Assembly (NCBI RefSeq): GCF_900184935.1
Contig: NZ_FXYE01000002.1
Location: 620,001 to 684,000 of the forward strand
Reading direction: 5' to 3'
DNA length: 64,000 bases
From: Actibacterium lipolyticum
GTDB lineage: Bacteria; Pseudomonadota; Alphaproteobacteria; Rhodobacterales; Rhodobacteraceae
The notes under the pieces: generated by a model
The model's input: only the letters and a program-made list of their open reading frames with translations
The model's database searches: none
Told to the model about the DNA's origin: nothing
Shown: piece after piece, positions 9,234 to 17,546 of the stretch
How the letters are laid out: every line of letters begins with the position of its first letter
How positions within the stretch are numbered: the first letter of the stretch is position 1
Position numbers and translations under genes: made by a program

Positions 9234-10534
9234 AGATGACCCCCGACACATTGTTCGCCCGCGACACGCTTTGGCAGTCATGGCTGGATGTCGAAGCCGC
9301 GCTGGCCCGTGCGCAGGCTGATCTGGGTATGATCCCGGCGTGGGCCGCCAGCGAAATCAACGCAGCCGCCGATCTGGACAAGCTGGGGCGTGATGCGTTG
9401 GACGCCGATGTCAAACGCACCATGGCCCCGATCCTGTCGCTGACCCGACTGTTGGGAAAAGCCGCAGGCAAGGCCGGTGATTACGTTCATTGGGGCGCGA
9501 CCACACAGAACGTCATGCAAACCGGGAGACTGTTGTTGCTGCGCAAAGCTGACGGTGAAATCCGCGCCAACCTGGGCAGGGCCGTCGCGCGCATGGGGGA
9601 CTTGGCGCAGGAACACGCGAATACCCCGATGGCCGGACGCACCAACCGACAACACGCCCTTCCGATCACCTTTGGCTTTAAGATCGCTGGCTGGATTGAG
9701 GAAATGGAACGCGCCGAAGCACGGCTGACCGATGCCACCACCCGAATGCTTGCCCTGCCCTTCGGTGGCGCGGTCGGCGCGATGCATGCCTTTGGCCCAC
9801 AGGGTCGTGACCTGAATCGCCGCCTTGCCGCCGATCTTGGCTTGCGCGAACTGCTGGTTCCGGGCCGAACCGCCAACGACCTTTTCGCGGAATACGTCGT
9901 GCAACTGGCCCTGCTTGCAATGACCGTCGAACGCATCACGACCGAGGTTTACACCTTGATGACCGACGAAATTGGCGAAGTGACAGAGCAATTGGACAAA
10001 GGCACCGTTGGATCGTCAACAATGCCGCAAAAGATCAATCCTAAATACGTTGTCCGCTCTATCTCTTTGGCGGCCGAGCTGCGCAGTTTTGCCGCCCCCG
10101 CACTGGAAACCGGGCGCAGCAGCCATGAGGGGGATTCAGCCGCGAACCATCTGCTGTCATCCGTGCTTGACCGCGCCGTCCCGCTTGCGTGGCGGATGAG
10201 CGAAAGCTTTGCGGAAACGCTGACACGGCTTAACCCGAACCCGGCACGGATGGCTGAAAATTTGGCGCGCAGCAACGGGGCGATCAATGCGGAAAACCTG
10301 ATGATGGCCCTTGCGCCTAAAGTCGGTCGCGCGGCAGCCCATGACGTGGTGCATCACGTGCTGGAAGCCGGCTGTGTTGCCGACCTTGCCACCGCGCCTG
10401 ACATCACCGCACACCTGACGCCTGATGAAATCACGGCCGCACTGAACCCCGCGCTTTACACAGGCGATAGCGAGGCGATTGCAATTGAGGCCGCACAGGT
10501 TGCACGCGGGCTAAGCGCAAAACTGGGCGCTTAG
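9230..10534 (+). CDS. fumarase/aspartase superfamily lyase (adenylosuccinate-lyase/PcaB-like) with atypical signature
   Basis: The 434-residue protein has the all-helical lyase fold. HWGATTQNVMQTG lies near residues 88-100, GRTNRQHALP near 136-145 and the signature GSSTMPQKINP at 261-271. The C-terminal part resembles the ADSL_C region. The glutamate that normally falls five residues after the signature asparagine is valine here (position 275). The gene overlaps the importer ATPase by four bases and ends the operon. It is therefore probably catabolic, cleaving an imported N-substituted aspartate or related succinyl adduct, and not PurB. The substrate is inferred from position only. Confidence 0.8.
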   Translation: MKMTPDTLFARDTLWQSWLDVEAALARAQADLGMIPAWAASEINAAADLDKLGRDALDADVKRTMAPILSLTRLLGKAAGKAGDYVHWGATTQNVMQTGRLLLLRKADGEIRANLGRAVARMGDLAQEHANTPMAGRTNRQHALPITFGFKIAGWIEEMERAEARLTDATTRMLALPFGGAVGAMHAFGPQGRDLNRRLAADLGLRELLVPGRTANDLFAEYVVQLALLAMTVERITTEVYTLMTDEIGEVTEQLDKGTVGSSTMPQKINPKYVVRSISLAAELRSFAAPALETGRSSHEGDSAANHLLSSVLDRAVPLAWRMSESFAETLTRLNPNPARMAENLARSNGAINAENLMMALAPKVGRAAAHDVVHHVLEAGCVADLATAPDITAHLTPDEITAALNPALYTGDSEAIAIEAAQVARGLSAKLGA

Positions 10535-11460
10535 ATAAGTTCCAGAAGATCCTGCGCCTGTGGCTCTGTCCGGCGCAGGTCTTCGACATGTTCTGACACC
10601 GCATCAAGAAACCGTTCCGCGAATGGCGCGCGTGGGCCGGGCGGGTGCAGGCTGGCATAGGTGATCCAATGTTCCCCTTCGATGGGGCGAAGGACCAGAC
10701 CATTCCCGGCAACCGGCGGGGCGCAGACGCGATCAATCAAGGTAATACCAAGACCCGCGCGCACCATTTCGACGGTCACAACGGTCGACCCCGTTTCAAA
10801 CGATATCGTATAGGGATGGCCCGCGCGGCCCATCAGTTCCTCTAACCGATCACGCCAACGCTGCCCCGGCGCCAACGTGACAAAGCTCTGGTCGGCCAGC
10901 TCTTCTGCGCGAATGACGGCCCGCCCCGCCAATGGATGGCTTTCAGGCATCAGCACGCACAAACGAGACCGCAGGAACTGAACAATCTGCAGATCGATAA
11001 TCGCGTTTTCGACCGGCAAAGAAATCAGGCCAAGGTTATAGCCACGCACGGAAACCTTACTTTCGATGTCAAAGCGGCTTTCGACATTCACGGTGCACTG
11101 CAACTGCGGCAGCTCTGCCGACAGGCGCGCCAATGCGGGCACCACAAGGCCGCTTGCCAAGGGGGCCGCCGTCACAACCGAAAGCCAATCCTGCGCACGC
11201 CCGCGAATGTCAGACGCGACCCTTGGAATTTCGTCAATACCGATCAGCGTGTTGGCCACCTGCCGAAAGAACAGCTGCCCCTCTTCGGTCAGTTCAAGTC
11301 GGCGGCGTTTGCGCGAAAACAGCGACAGGCCAACATCGCTTTCCAATTGCGATAACAATCGGCTGGCCGCAGACACGGATATGTTCAACCTGTCCGATGC
11401 CTCGGACAATGCGCCGGTCAACACGATGTGCCGGAAAAGTTGTAGCGCCCGCAGGTTCAT
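10531..11460 (-). CDS. LysR-type transcriptional regulator
   Basis: The 309-residue protein has an N-terminal winged helix-turn-helix (GALSEASDRLNISVSAASRLL, near residues 15-35) and a C-terminal LysR effector domain. The ATG at 11460 is chosen because the protein then begins with the usual MNLRALQLFRHI. A TTG at 11484 is in frame but unsupported. It converges on the lyase gene with a four-base overlap. This suggests it controls the importer-lyase operon, possibly through the dyads at 3794-3887, although those lie over 6 kb away. Confidence 0.9.
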   Translation of the reverse strand: MNLRALQLFRHIVLTGALSEASDRLNISVSAASRLLSQLESDVGLSLFSRKRRRLELTEEGQLFFRQVANTLIGIDEIPRVASDIRGRAQDWLSVVTAAPLASGLVVPALARLSAELPQLQCTVNVESRFDIESKVSVRGYNLGLISLPVENAIIDLQIVQFLRSRLCVLMPESHPLAGRAVIRAEELADQSFVTLAPGQRWRDRLEELMGRAGHPYTISFETGSTVVTVEMVRAGLGITLIDRVCAPPVAGNGLVLRPIEGEHWITYASLHPPGPRAPFAERFLDAVSEHVEDLRRTEPQAQDLLELI

Positions 11461-11569
11461 GAAAGATGCGCAGCCGTGAACCAAGGGCTTGCGGCGTTCA
11501 AGCTGGTCACACGACCTGTCATATCCAACGTCCCTTTAAGTGATTGAAATACGGGTACCATAGACCGCC

Positions 11570-12031
11570 TTACAGCGCGTCGTCTTTAACCGCCTGCATC
11601 GACACATGCGTCGAGGTGTTCCCGACATGTGGCAAGGTTGAAATCTTTTCGCCCAGCACCTGACGATAGCGGTTAATATCCGCCGTACGGACCTTCAAAA
11701 GGTAATCGAACGACCCCGCAATCATATGGCATTGTTCGATCTCGGGGACTTCACGCACCGCAACGTTAAACGTGCGAAGCGCCCGTTCTGTGGTGTCGGT
11801 CAATTTCACCTCAACAAAGGCCACGTGGTCCCGGCTTAACTTTGCTGGATTCAGGACGGCGCGAAACCCGGTGATATAGCCATCTGACTGCAACCGTTTC
11901 AGCCGCACCTGACAGGGCGTTTTCGACAACCCGACCACGCGCGACAACTCTGTCACAGGCATGCGCCCGTCTTTGCTTAGCACCTCAAGAATGGCGCGGT
12001 CATATCGGTCAAGTTGACTTGTTTTATCCAT
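11570..12031 (-). CDS. Lrp/AsnC family transcriptional regulator
   Basis: The 153-residue protein has an N-terminal helix-turn-helix (MPVTELSRVVGLSKTPCQVRLKRL). A C-terminal RAM/AsnC ligand-binding domain follows (FVEVKL, GSFDYLLKVRTADINRYRQVL). The ATG at 12031 gives the conserved start LDRYDRAIL soon after; ATGs further upstream are possible but add an atypical leader. It lies just downstream of the AgcS amino-acid symporter gene on the same strand, separated by a terminator-like hairpin. An amino acid is the likely effector, and the neighbouring symporter a plausible target. Confidence 0.9.
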   Translation of the reverse strand: MDKTSQLDRYDRAILEVLSKDGRMPVTELSRVVGLSKTPCQVRLKRLQSDGYITGFRAVLNPAKLSRDHVAFVEVKLTDTTERALRTFNVAVREVPEIEQCHMIAGSFDYLLKVRTADINRYRQVLGEKISTLPHVGNTSTHVSMQAVKDDAL

Positions 12032-12141
12032 ATCGCAGAGCATAAGTCGCAAAATGCTTGGCGATCAATAGGGATATTGCTGGGATTATCCGCTTTTCTT
12101 GGCCGCTCGGACTATCGCGGTATCGCTTTAATGATCTGCGA

Positions 12142-12176
12142 AAAGTGGCGTAAGGCAAACTGTGCTGCCTTACGCC
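12142..12176 (-). terminator. probable intrinsic terminator after the AgcS symporter gene
   Basis: A perfect 11-bp inverted repeat (GGCGTAAGGCA / TGCCTTACGCC, 12147-12157 and 12166-12176, 8-base loop) begins 8 bases past the symporter stop. On the minus strand it is followed by ACTTTTCGC, a short U-rich tract. It would separate symporter transcription from the downstream Lrp gene. Confidence 0.7.
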
Positions 12177-12184
12177 GGTGTGTT

Positions 12185-13729
12185 TTAGTGTTTGAACTTC
12201 TTGATCTCGCCCGATGCAAGGCGCGAACTGTAAGATTGCAGTTCCTTGCGAACAATCGACATCAGGAAGTAAAGCGCCGTGATGTTGACCACCGCCATCG
12301 CAAAGATCGCCGCATCCGAGAAGTCGATGACAGGACCAAGGCTGGCCGCCGCACCGATTACCACGAAGATGCAGAAGATCACCTTGAAGATCAGTTCAGA
12401 TGTCTTCCCTTCGCCGAAAAGGTAAGTCCACGCTTTCAGCCCATAGTAGGACCAAGAAATCATGGTCGAGAATGCGAAGAGCACAACAGCAACCGCCAAC
12501 ACATAAGGGAACCAGCTGATCCCGGATGCGAACGCCGCCGAAGTCAGCGACACGCCGCTGTTGCCGTCCACCGTAGCGATCGAATTGCCATCAAGAACAT
12601 ACAGCCCCGTCGCCGGGTCCGAAATCAACTGGCCCGAAATCGTGATCACCAAAGCCGTCATCGTACAGATGACAACCGTGTCGATCAGCGGTTCCAACAG
12701 GGAAACCAGCCCCTCTGTGATCGGCTCTTTGGTCCGAACCGCAGAGTGTGCGATGGCCGCAGACCCCACGCCAGCCTCGTTCGAAAACGCTGCACGCTTG
12801 AAGCCTTGGATCAACGCACCAACAAAGCCGCCCGCGATCCCCAAGCCGGTAAATGCACCGGTAAAGATTTGGCCGAAGGCCCAGCCGATTTTGTCATAGT
12901 TCACGATCAGGATGATCAGCGCGGCACCGACATAAAGGATGCCCATGAACGGCACGACCTTTTCCGTCACGTTGGCGATGGATTTAATACCGCCCACAAT
13001 CACCGCAAACACAACGAGCGCGAAAATCACGCCTGTGATCCAGCCGGGATAATCGCCAACGATGCCCGAAATCTGCGCATGCGCTTGGTTGGCTTGGAAC
13101 ATATTCCCACCGCCCAGCGCACCAAGGATACAGAAGATCGAGAACAAGATCGCCAAAGGTTTCCCGCCGGGCAGCCCACGTTCGGCAAACCCCTTGGAAA
13201 TATAGTACATCGGGCCACCCGAAACCGTCCCGTCGGGATATTCGTTTCGGTATTTAACCCCCAGCGTACATTCGGTGAACTTTGACGCCATGCCCAGAAG
13301 GCCCGCCAAGATCATCCAAAAGGTCGCGCCCGGCCCGCCAATGCCGACGGCCACAGCCACACCGGCAATATTCCCAAGACCAACAGTCCCAGAAAGCGCG
13401 GTTGCAAGCGCCTGAAAGTGGCTGACTTCGCCCGCGTCATGCGGATCGGAATAGTCACCTTTGACCAGCGAAATCGCATGGCCAAAGAAACGCACCTGAA
13501 CCAACGCAAAGTAAATCGTAAAGACCGACGCTGCCACAACCAGCCACAGCACGATCCATGGAAAACTTGTCCCGGGCAACGGGGCAAAGATCAGGTTTAC
13601 GAACGGGCCGGTGAACTTGGCGAAAACCTCGTTCACCTTGTCGTCCAGTGACATCGCCTCTTGTGCATAAGCGGGCATCGCCGCCGCAAGCCCCGGCACC
13701 GCGAGGAGTGTTTTTGTGATCAGTTTCAT
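12185..13729 (-). CDS. sodium:alanine/glycine symporter, AgcS family
   Basis: The 514-residue membrane protein has the AgcS hallmarks: SGTVGLGNIAGVAVAVGIGGPGA, the GGPMYYISKGF segment, NEAGVGSAAIAHSA and about eleven helices. It imports alanine or glycine with sodium. Its N-terminus is unusual: the first 22 residues look like a cleavable signal peptide (AAMPAYA before QEAMS), followed by a short extracytoplasmic stretch before the first core helix. The gene starts 12 bases after a universal stress protein gene, with which it likely forms an operon. Confidence 0.93.
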   Translation of the reverse strand: MKLITKTLLAVPGLAAAMPAYAQEAMSLDDKVNEVFAKFTGPFVNLIFAPLPGTSFPWIVLWLVVAASVFTIYFALVQVRFFGHAISLVKGDYSDPHDAGEVSHFQALATALSGTVGLGNIAGVAVAVGIGGPGATFWMILAGLLGMASKFTECTLGVKYRNEYPDGTVSGGPMYYISKGFAERGLPGGKPLAILFSIFCILGALGGGNMFQANQAHAQISGIVGDYPGWITGVIFALVVFAVIVGGIKSIANVTEKVVPFMGILYVGAALIILIVNYDKIGWAFGQIFTGAFTGLGIAGGFVGALIQGFKRAAFSNEAGVGSAAIAHSAVRTKEPITEGLVSLLEPLIDTVVICTMTALVITISGQLISDPATGLYVLDGNSIATVDGNSGVSLTSAAFASGISWFPYVLAVAVVLFAFSTMISWSYYGLKAWTYLFGEGKTSELIFKVIFCIFVVIGAAASLGPVIDFSDAAIFAMAVVNITALYFLMSIVRKELQSYSSRLASGEIKKFKH

Positions 13730-13741
13730 ATCATTGCCCCC

Positions 13742-14179
13742 TTACGCGATGACTGTGACAGGCACAGTTGCGCTCATGACAAGGTTCGCGGTCGAACTTC
13801 CGAAGAAGCGCTTTGCAAATCCGCCCTCGGAAGATCGGCAAACGATGATCTGTTGGCCGCCATATTCTTCGCAAATGCCGTTAAGCGCGTCTGCGACATC
13901 ACCATGACGCACGATGCCGGATGCTTTCAGCCCAGCATCGGTAAGCGCCTTCACGGCGGGATCAATGATCCGTTCGTGCGCTGTCGAAATCTCTTGCTCT
14001 CGACGCTTGTGACGCACGGCGTTTTCTTCTGCGGTTTGGAATGAATAGGGGGACCATTCGATGACATAGGCAACCAGAAGCTCGCAATCGCCAATCAGCG
14101 ACGCAAGGTTCTTTGCATAGTCAAGCGCCCTGTCCCCTGAGCCTTGCCCATCGAGGCCGATTATCAATTTTGTCGACAT
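13742..14179 (-). CDS. universal stress protein (UspA family)
   Basis: The 145-residue single-domain USP begins with a beta strand (TKLIIGLDGQGSGDRAL). It ends with the nucleotide-binding glycine/serine pattern and terminal strand (SSEGGFAKRFFGSST, VPVTVIA). Such proteins bind ATP or AMP and modulate stress responses. It is the promoter-proximal gene of a two-gene unit with the AgcS symporter; USP genes beside transporters are common and may tune transport. Confidence 0.88.
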   Translation of the reverse strand: MSTKLIIGLDGQGSGDRALDYAKNLASLIGDCELLVAYVIEWSPYSFQTAEENAVRHKRREQEISTAHERIIDPAVKALTDAGLKASGIVRHGDVADALNGICEEYGGQQIIVCRSSEGGFAKRFFGSSTANLVMSATVPVTVIA

Positions 14180-14717
14180 TTTTTTTCCTTTTTCCCTGTT
14201 GTACGCCCCGTTAAAGCGGGCCGCGCTGAGAAGCCGGATGTGACCTACCCCACCCTCTGTCCCAAAGGGGCTGAGCCATTTGGCTTCTTAAGGACAGGAT
14301 AGCCGTTTTGGCTGGTTATGAGGCCCTAGTTTGGGATTCTGACGGGTCGTTTGCCCAAAATGAGGCCAAAATTCAGTCCAATTGGCCAAGTCTCGCGCAC
14401 AATAGCCCGAATTTTAGGCGTTTATGCCTGACATTGGAAATATTCGACCACTTGATCTAAAACTGAGTCTATCGCGTTTTGGAGGCCCTAAGAAGCGGCT
14501 GGGGCGACCTTCTGGCGCCCCCGATTAAGAACCTCACCTCCTCTTGTGGCACAATGGCTGACAGCTCGGACGCCGAGGTCGCTGACACAGCTGGGCATGA
14601 ATGCAACGCGTCGCCAGCCCGCTCTCTCAAAAGAACGAAACTGACTTTGATGCGCTGCTGGCGCTGAAAGAATGGACTGCGCCCCTTGCCAGCCTGTATT
14701 GCGCCGAATAACCCTAA
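14180..14717. other. 538-bp gap between usp and kdtA with no firmly supported gene
   Basis: This is the longest gene-poor stretch. The first 50 bases are T-rich and should hold the minus-strand usp promoter. Two short plus-strand frames are visible. A 34-codon frame at 14424-14528 reads MPDIGNIRPLDLK and continues basic. A 36-codon frame at 14601-14711 reads MQRVASPLSQKNETDFDALL, ends in LKEWTAPLASLYCAE and stops 6 bases before the kdtA start. The second could be translationally linked to kdtA. I see no tRNA, strong hairpin or element ends. Confidence 0.45.
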
Positions 14718-16010
14718 ATGAACTTTACCAAAAAGGCTGACGCCCGCGTGTTTCTTTACCGTTTCCTCCTAACCCTCGCTGCTCCGTTTTTTGCCATTCG
14801 CCTGCTGCTGCGTGGTGGGATTGCCAATTTGAGCGAACGATTGGCCAGCGAACAAGGGTCAGCCCATCGTGGCGCGGTGTTTTGGGTGCATGCGGCATCC
14901 AACGGCGAACTGACCGCCGCGCGCCCGCTGATCAAGGCGTTGTTGGACCGCGACCGCGGCCTGCGGATCATCATCACCTGCAACAGCGACACCGGCAAAG
15001 CGCTTGCACAGGATTGGAAACTCGCACGCGTGTCAGTGCGGCTTGCCCCGCTGGATTATGGGTTTGCCGTGCGCCGCTTTATCGCAAACTGGCAACCCGA
15101 CGCGCTGATCCTGATCGAGAATGAACTGTGGCCAAATCGAATGGTCGCCATGCAAGAGCTTTCGCGCCCAGTGATCGTTTTGTCGGGCAGAATGTCTGAA
15201 AAATCCGCCCGCGTTTGGAAAAAGCTGCCGTCCTTGGCCCGCGAAGTCGTCGGGACAATAACATACTTGTCCGCACAAGACCGCGCATCACGCGACCGGT
15301 TCATCGAACTTGGCGTACCCACAGCGAAAATCGGACCGGTGCTGAATTTGAAAACACAAGGCTTACGCGGAGCGTTCGACGCCGAAGAAAAGTTCCACCT
15401 TTCCCAAGTCTTCCCCCATGATCGCACCCTGCTTGCCGCATCGACCCACGACGGCGAAGAAAAGCTGATCTTACGTGGTTTTAAAGATGCGCTGGCCGAA
15501 CGCCCCGACCTTCGCCTAATCATCGCCCCGCGGCACCCCCGCCGCAGCGAAGAATTGCAGGATATTCTGTTCAAGTTCCGCCTGACCTTCGCGACACGCT
15601 CAAAAGGTGACGCGCCCAGCGCAGAGACACAGGTTTATCTGGCCGATACGTTGGGCGAGATGCCGCTGTGGTATGAACTGTGCAGCATGACATTTGTCGG
15701 CGGATCCCTTGCACCTGTTGGCGGGCATACCCCGCTGGAACCCGCCGCCCATCACAGCATGGTGCTTCATGGCACAAATCTAGAGAATTTCGCGGAAATC
15801 TATGCCTCGTTCGAAAAAGCGGGCGCATCGCGGCGCATTTCCGGGGCCAACGACCTTCGGGATATATTGCTGACGCTGTCCAAGGAAGACCGTGACAAAA
15901 CCGTTAAAGCCGCCGATGCAGTTCTGGACAAGCTGAAGGACGACACCACACTCGCCCCTCTTTTGGATCGCATGGCAAAGCTGACATCCGACGCGAACCT
16001 GCGCCGTTAA
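14718..16010 (+). CDS. waaA: 3-deoxy-D-manno-octulosonic acid transferase (KdtA/WaaA)
   Basis: The 430-residue GT-B glycosyltransferase has an N-terminal membrane anchor (residues 10-30). Its domains match the glycos_transf_N family: VFWVHAASNGELTAARPLI, ILIENELWPN and VLSGRMSEKSA, then FVGGSLAPVGGHTPLEPA in the C-terminal half. It attaches Kdo to lipid A precursors at the inner membrane during lipopolysaccharide synthesis. lpxK, a frequent partner, is not adjacent here. The ATG gives the expected N-terminus. Confidence 0.93.
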   Translation: MNFTKKADARVFLYRFLLTLAAPFFAIRLLLRGGIANLSERLASEQGSAHRGAVFWVHAASNGELTAARPLIKALLDRDRGLRIIITCNSDTGKALAQDWKLARVSVRLAPLDYGFAVRRFIANWQPDALILIENELWPNRMVAMQELSRPVIVLSGRMSEKSARVWKKLPSLAREVVGTITYLSAQDRASRDRFIELGVPTAKIGPVLNLKTQGLRGAFDAEEKFHLSQVFPHDRTLLAASTHDGEEKLILRGFKDALAERPDLRLIIAPRHPRRSEELQDILFKFRLTFATRSKGDAPSAETQVYLADTLGEMPLWYELCSMTFVGGSLAPVGGHTPLEPAAHHSMVLHGTNLENFAEIYASFEKAGASRRISGANDLRDILLTLSKEDRDKTVKAADAVLDKLKDDTTLAPLLDRMAKLTSDANLRR

Positions 16011-16023
16011 CAATGAGGTTTAA

Positions 16024-17004
16024 ATGACCGGCCCGCTTTTTGACCGCACCGCACTTGAGGCCGCGACGCGGCTGGTCCACTCGCAAATGCCCCCTACCCC
16101 GCAATACGCCTGGCCATTGCTGGCCGAGGCGATCGGGACAGAGGTTTGGGTAAAGCATGAAAACCACACACCGACCGGTGCCTTCAAAGTGCGCGGCGGG
16201 ATTACCTTCATTGACTGGCTGAAACGCACCCACCCGGATATGCCCGGCATTGTCACCGCAACGCGCGGCAACCATGGGCAAAGTCAGGCCCGCGCCGCAG
16301 CCTTCGCTGGGCTGAGCGCCAAGGTTTATGTCCCGCGCGGGAACTCGGTTGAAAAGAACGCAGCGATGCGCGCGTTTGGGGCACAGTTGGTGGAATTCGG
16401 CGACGACTTTGACACCGCCCGCGAAGAGGCCGTGCGCGTCGCCAAAGAAGAGGGTCTGTTCGTCGTTCCGCCCTTCCATCCCGAACTTGTGCGTGGTGTT
16501 GCGACATATGCATATGAATTGTTCATGGCCCAACCTGATCTGGATACGGTCTATGTGCCGATCGGCTGTGGTTCCGGCGTCTGCGGGGTGATCACCGCGC
16601 GCGATGCGCTGGGGCTAAAAACAAAGGTCGTGGCCGTTGTGTCAGAGGCCGCGCAAACGGCGAAACTGTCGGTCGAAGCAGGGCGCATGGTGCCCACCGA
16701 AAGTGCGGCAACCTTCGCCGATGGTATGGCCGTGCGCGTCCCGGTGCCCGACGCATATGACATCTATTCCAAAGGGGCCGAACGGTTTGTCAGCGTGTCA
16801 GACGCCGAAGTAGCCGATGCAATCAGATTGTATTTCAAGGCCACCCACAACGTCGCCGAAGGCGCAGGTGCCGCACCACTGGCCGCGCTGATGCAGGATA
16901 AAGAACGGATGCGCGGCAAGCGTGTTGGCGTAATTCTGTGCGGCGGGAATATTGACACCGATTGGTTTGTGCAGGTGATGCAGGGCGGCGTTCCAACGCC
17001 CTAG
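16024..17004 (+). CDS. PLP-dependent threonine/serine dehydratase-like enzyme (fold type II)
   Basis: The 326-residue protein contains the PLP-lysine motif TPTGAFKVRGG (Lys55). It also has the substrate loop TATRGNHGQSQARAA, the phosphate-binding glycine loop IGCGSGVCGV and a C-terminal VILCGGNID. These fit catabolic threonine dehydratase (threonine ammonia-lyase), although related racemases and hydroxyectoine-utilisation dehydratases share them. There is no C-terminal ACT domain, so feedback inhibition by isoleucine is not expected. It begins 13 bases after waaA and converges on the ThpR gene. Confidence 0.85.
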   Translation: MTGPLFDRTALEAATRLVHSQMPPTPQYAWPLLAEAIGTEVWVKHENHTPTGAFKVRGGITFIDWLKRTHPDMPGIVTATRGNHGQSQARAAAFAGLSAKVYVPRGNSVEKNAAMRAFGAQLVEFGDDFDTAREEAVRVAKEEGLFVVPPFHPELVRGVATYAYELFMAQPDLDTVYVPIGCGSGVCGVITARDALGLKTKVVAVVSEAAQTAKLSVEAGRMVPTESAATFADGMAVRVPVPDAYDIYSKGAERFVSVSDAEVADAIRLYFKATHNVAEGAGAAPLAALMQDKERMRGKRVGVILCGGNIDTDWFVQVMQGGVPTP

Positions 17005-17006
17005 GA

Positions 17007-17546
17007 TCACCCCAACGGATATTGCGCCAGCTCTTCATAGATCGCGGGGCCATTGCCCAAACGAGACTCGTACAGTCCGAAGTGATCCACGGAAAAGCTG
17101 GGCGATGAAAAGCTAAGAGCTTGGGCCACGAAATCGTGCATCCGCACCGCGTCAACTTTTTCCGGGTTCAGATAGGCCAGCGTCACATGTGGCACAAACC
17201 GCCGCCGTTCGACCGAGATGCCGACAGTGCGTGCCGCCGTTTCAACCTTGGCCTGCAACCTACGCAACGGCAGGCTTTCGGCGACCCCAGCATAAACCAA
17301 ACGCGGCTTTGCCCCGCCGAACACACCCACACCGCTTAGGGACAGTGTGAACGACGTCGCATCAATCGCCTTGAACGCATGATGCGCCTCTTCAAGGCTG
17401 GGCCCTGTCACGTCGCCCAAAAAGCAAAGCGTCAGGTGAAGGTTTTCTGGCACGACCCCCTGCGGCACCGGCAGTTCCTCTTGCAGCACGGTCACCGCCG
17501 CGCGCACGTCGTCTGGTAATGCGATGGCAACGAAAGCGCGGATCAT
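17007..17546 (-). CDS. thpR: RNA 2',3'-cyclic phosphodiesterase (ThpR/LigT)
   Basis: The 179-residue 2H phosphoesterase has both catalytic HxTx motifs: HLTLCFLG near residue 42 and HVTLAYL near residue 125. The family opens 2',3'-cyclic phosphates on RNA ends and was first named for a tRNA ligase activity. The start codon overlaps the stop of the deacetylase-like gene (ATGA), indicating coupled translation. Two bases separate its end from the convergent dehydratase gene. Confidence 0.92.
   Translation of the reverse strand: MIRAFVAIALPDDVRAAVTVLQEELPVPQGVVPENLHLTLCFLGDVTGPSLEEAHHAFKAIDATSFTLSLSGVGVFGGAKPRLVYAGVAESLPLRRLQAKVETAARTVGISVERRRFVPHVTLAYLNPEKVDAVRMHDFVAQALSFSSPSFSVDHFGLYESRLGNGPAIYEELAQYPLG

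Noticed and set aside
12014-13285. A 423-codon plus-strand frame antisense to the AgcS symporter
   Set aside because: The symporter is certain from its motifs. The antisense translation is a low-complexity basic sequence with no ribosome-binding site.
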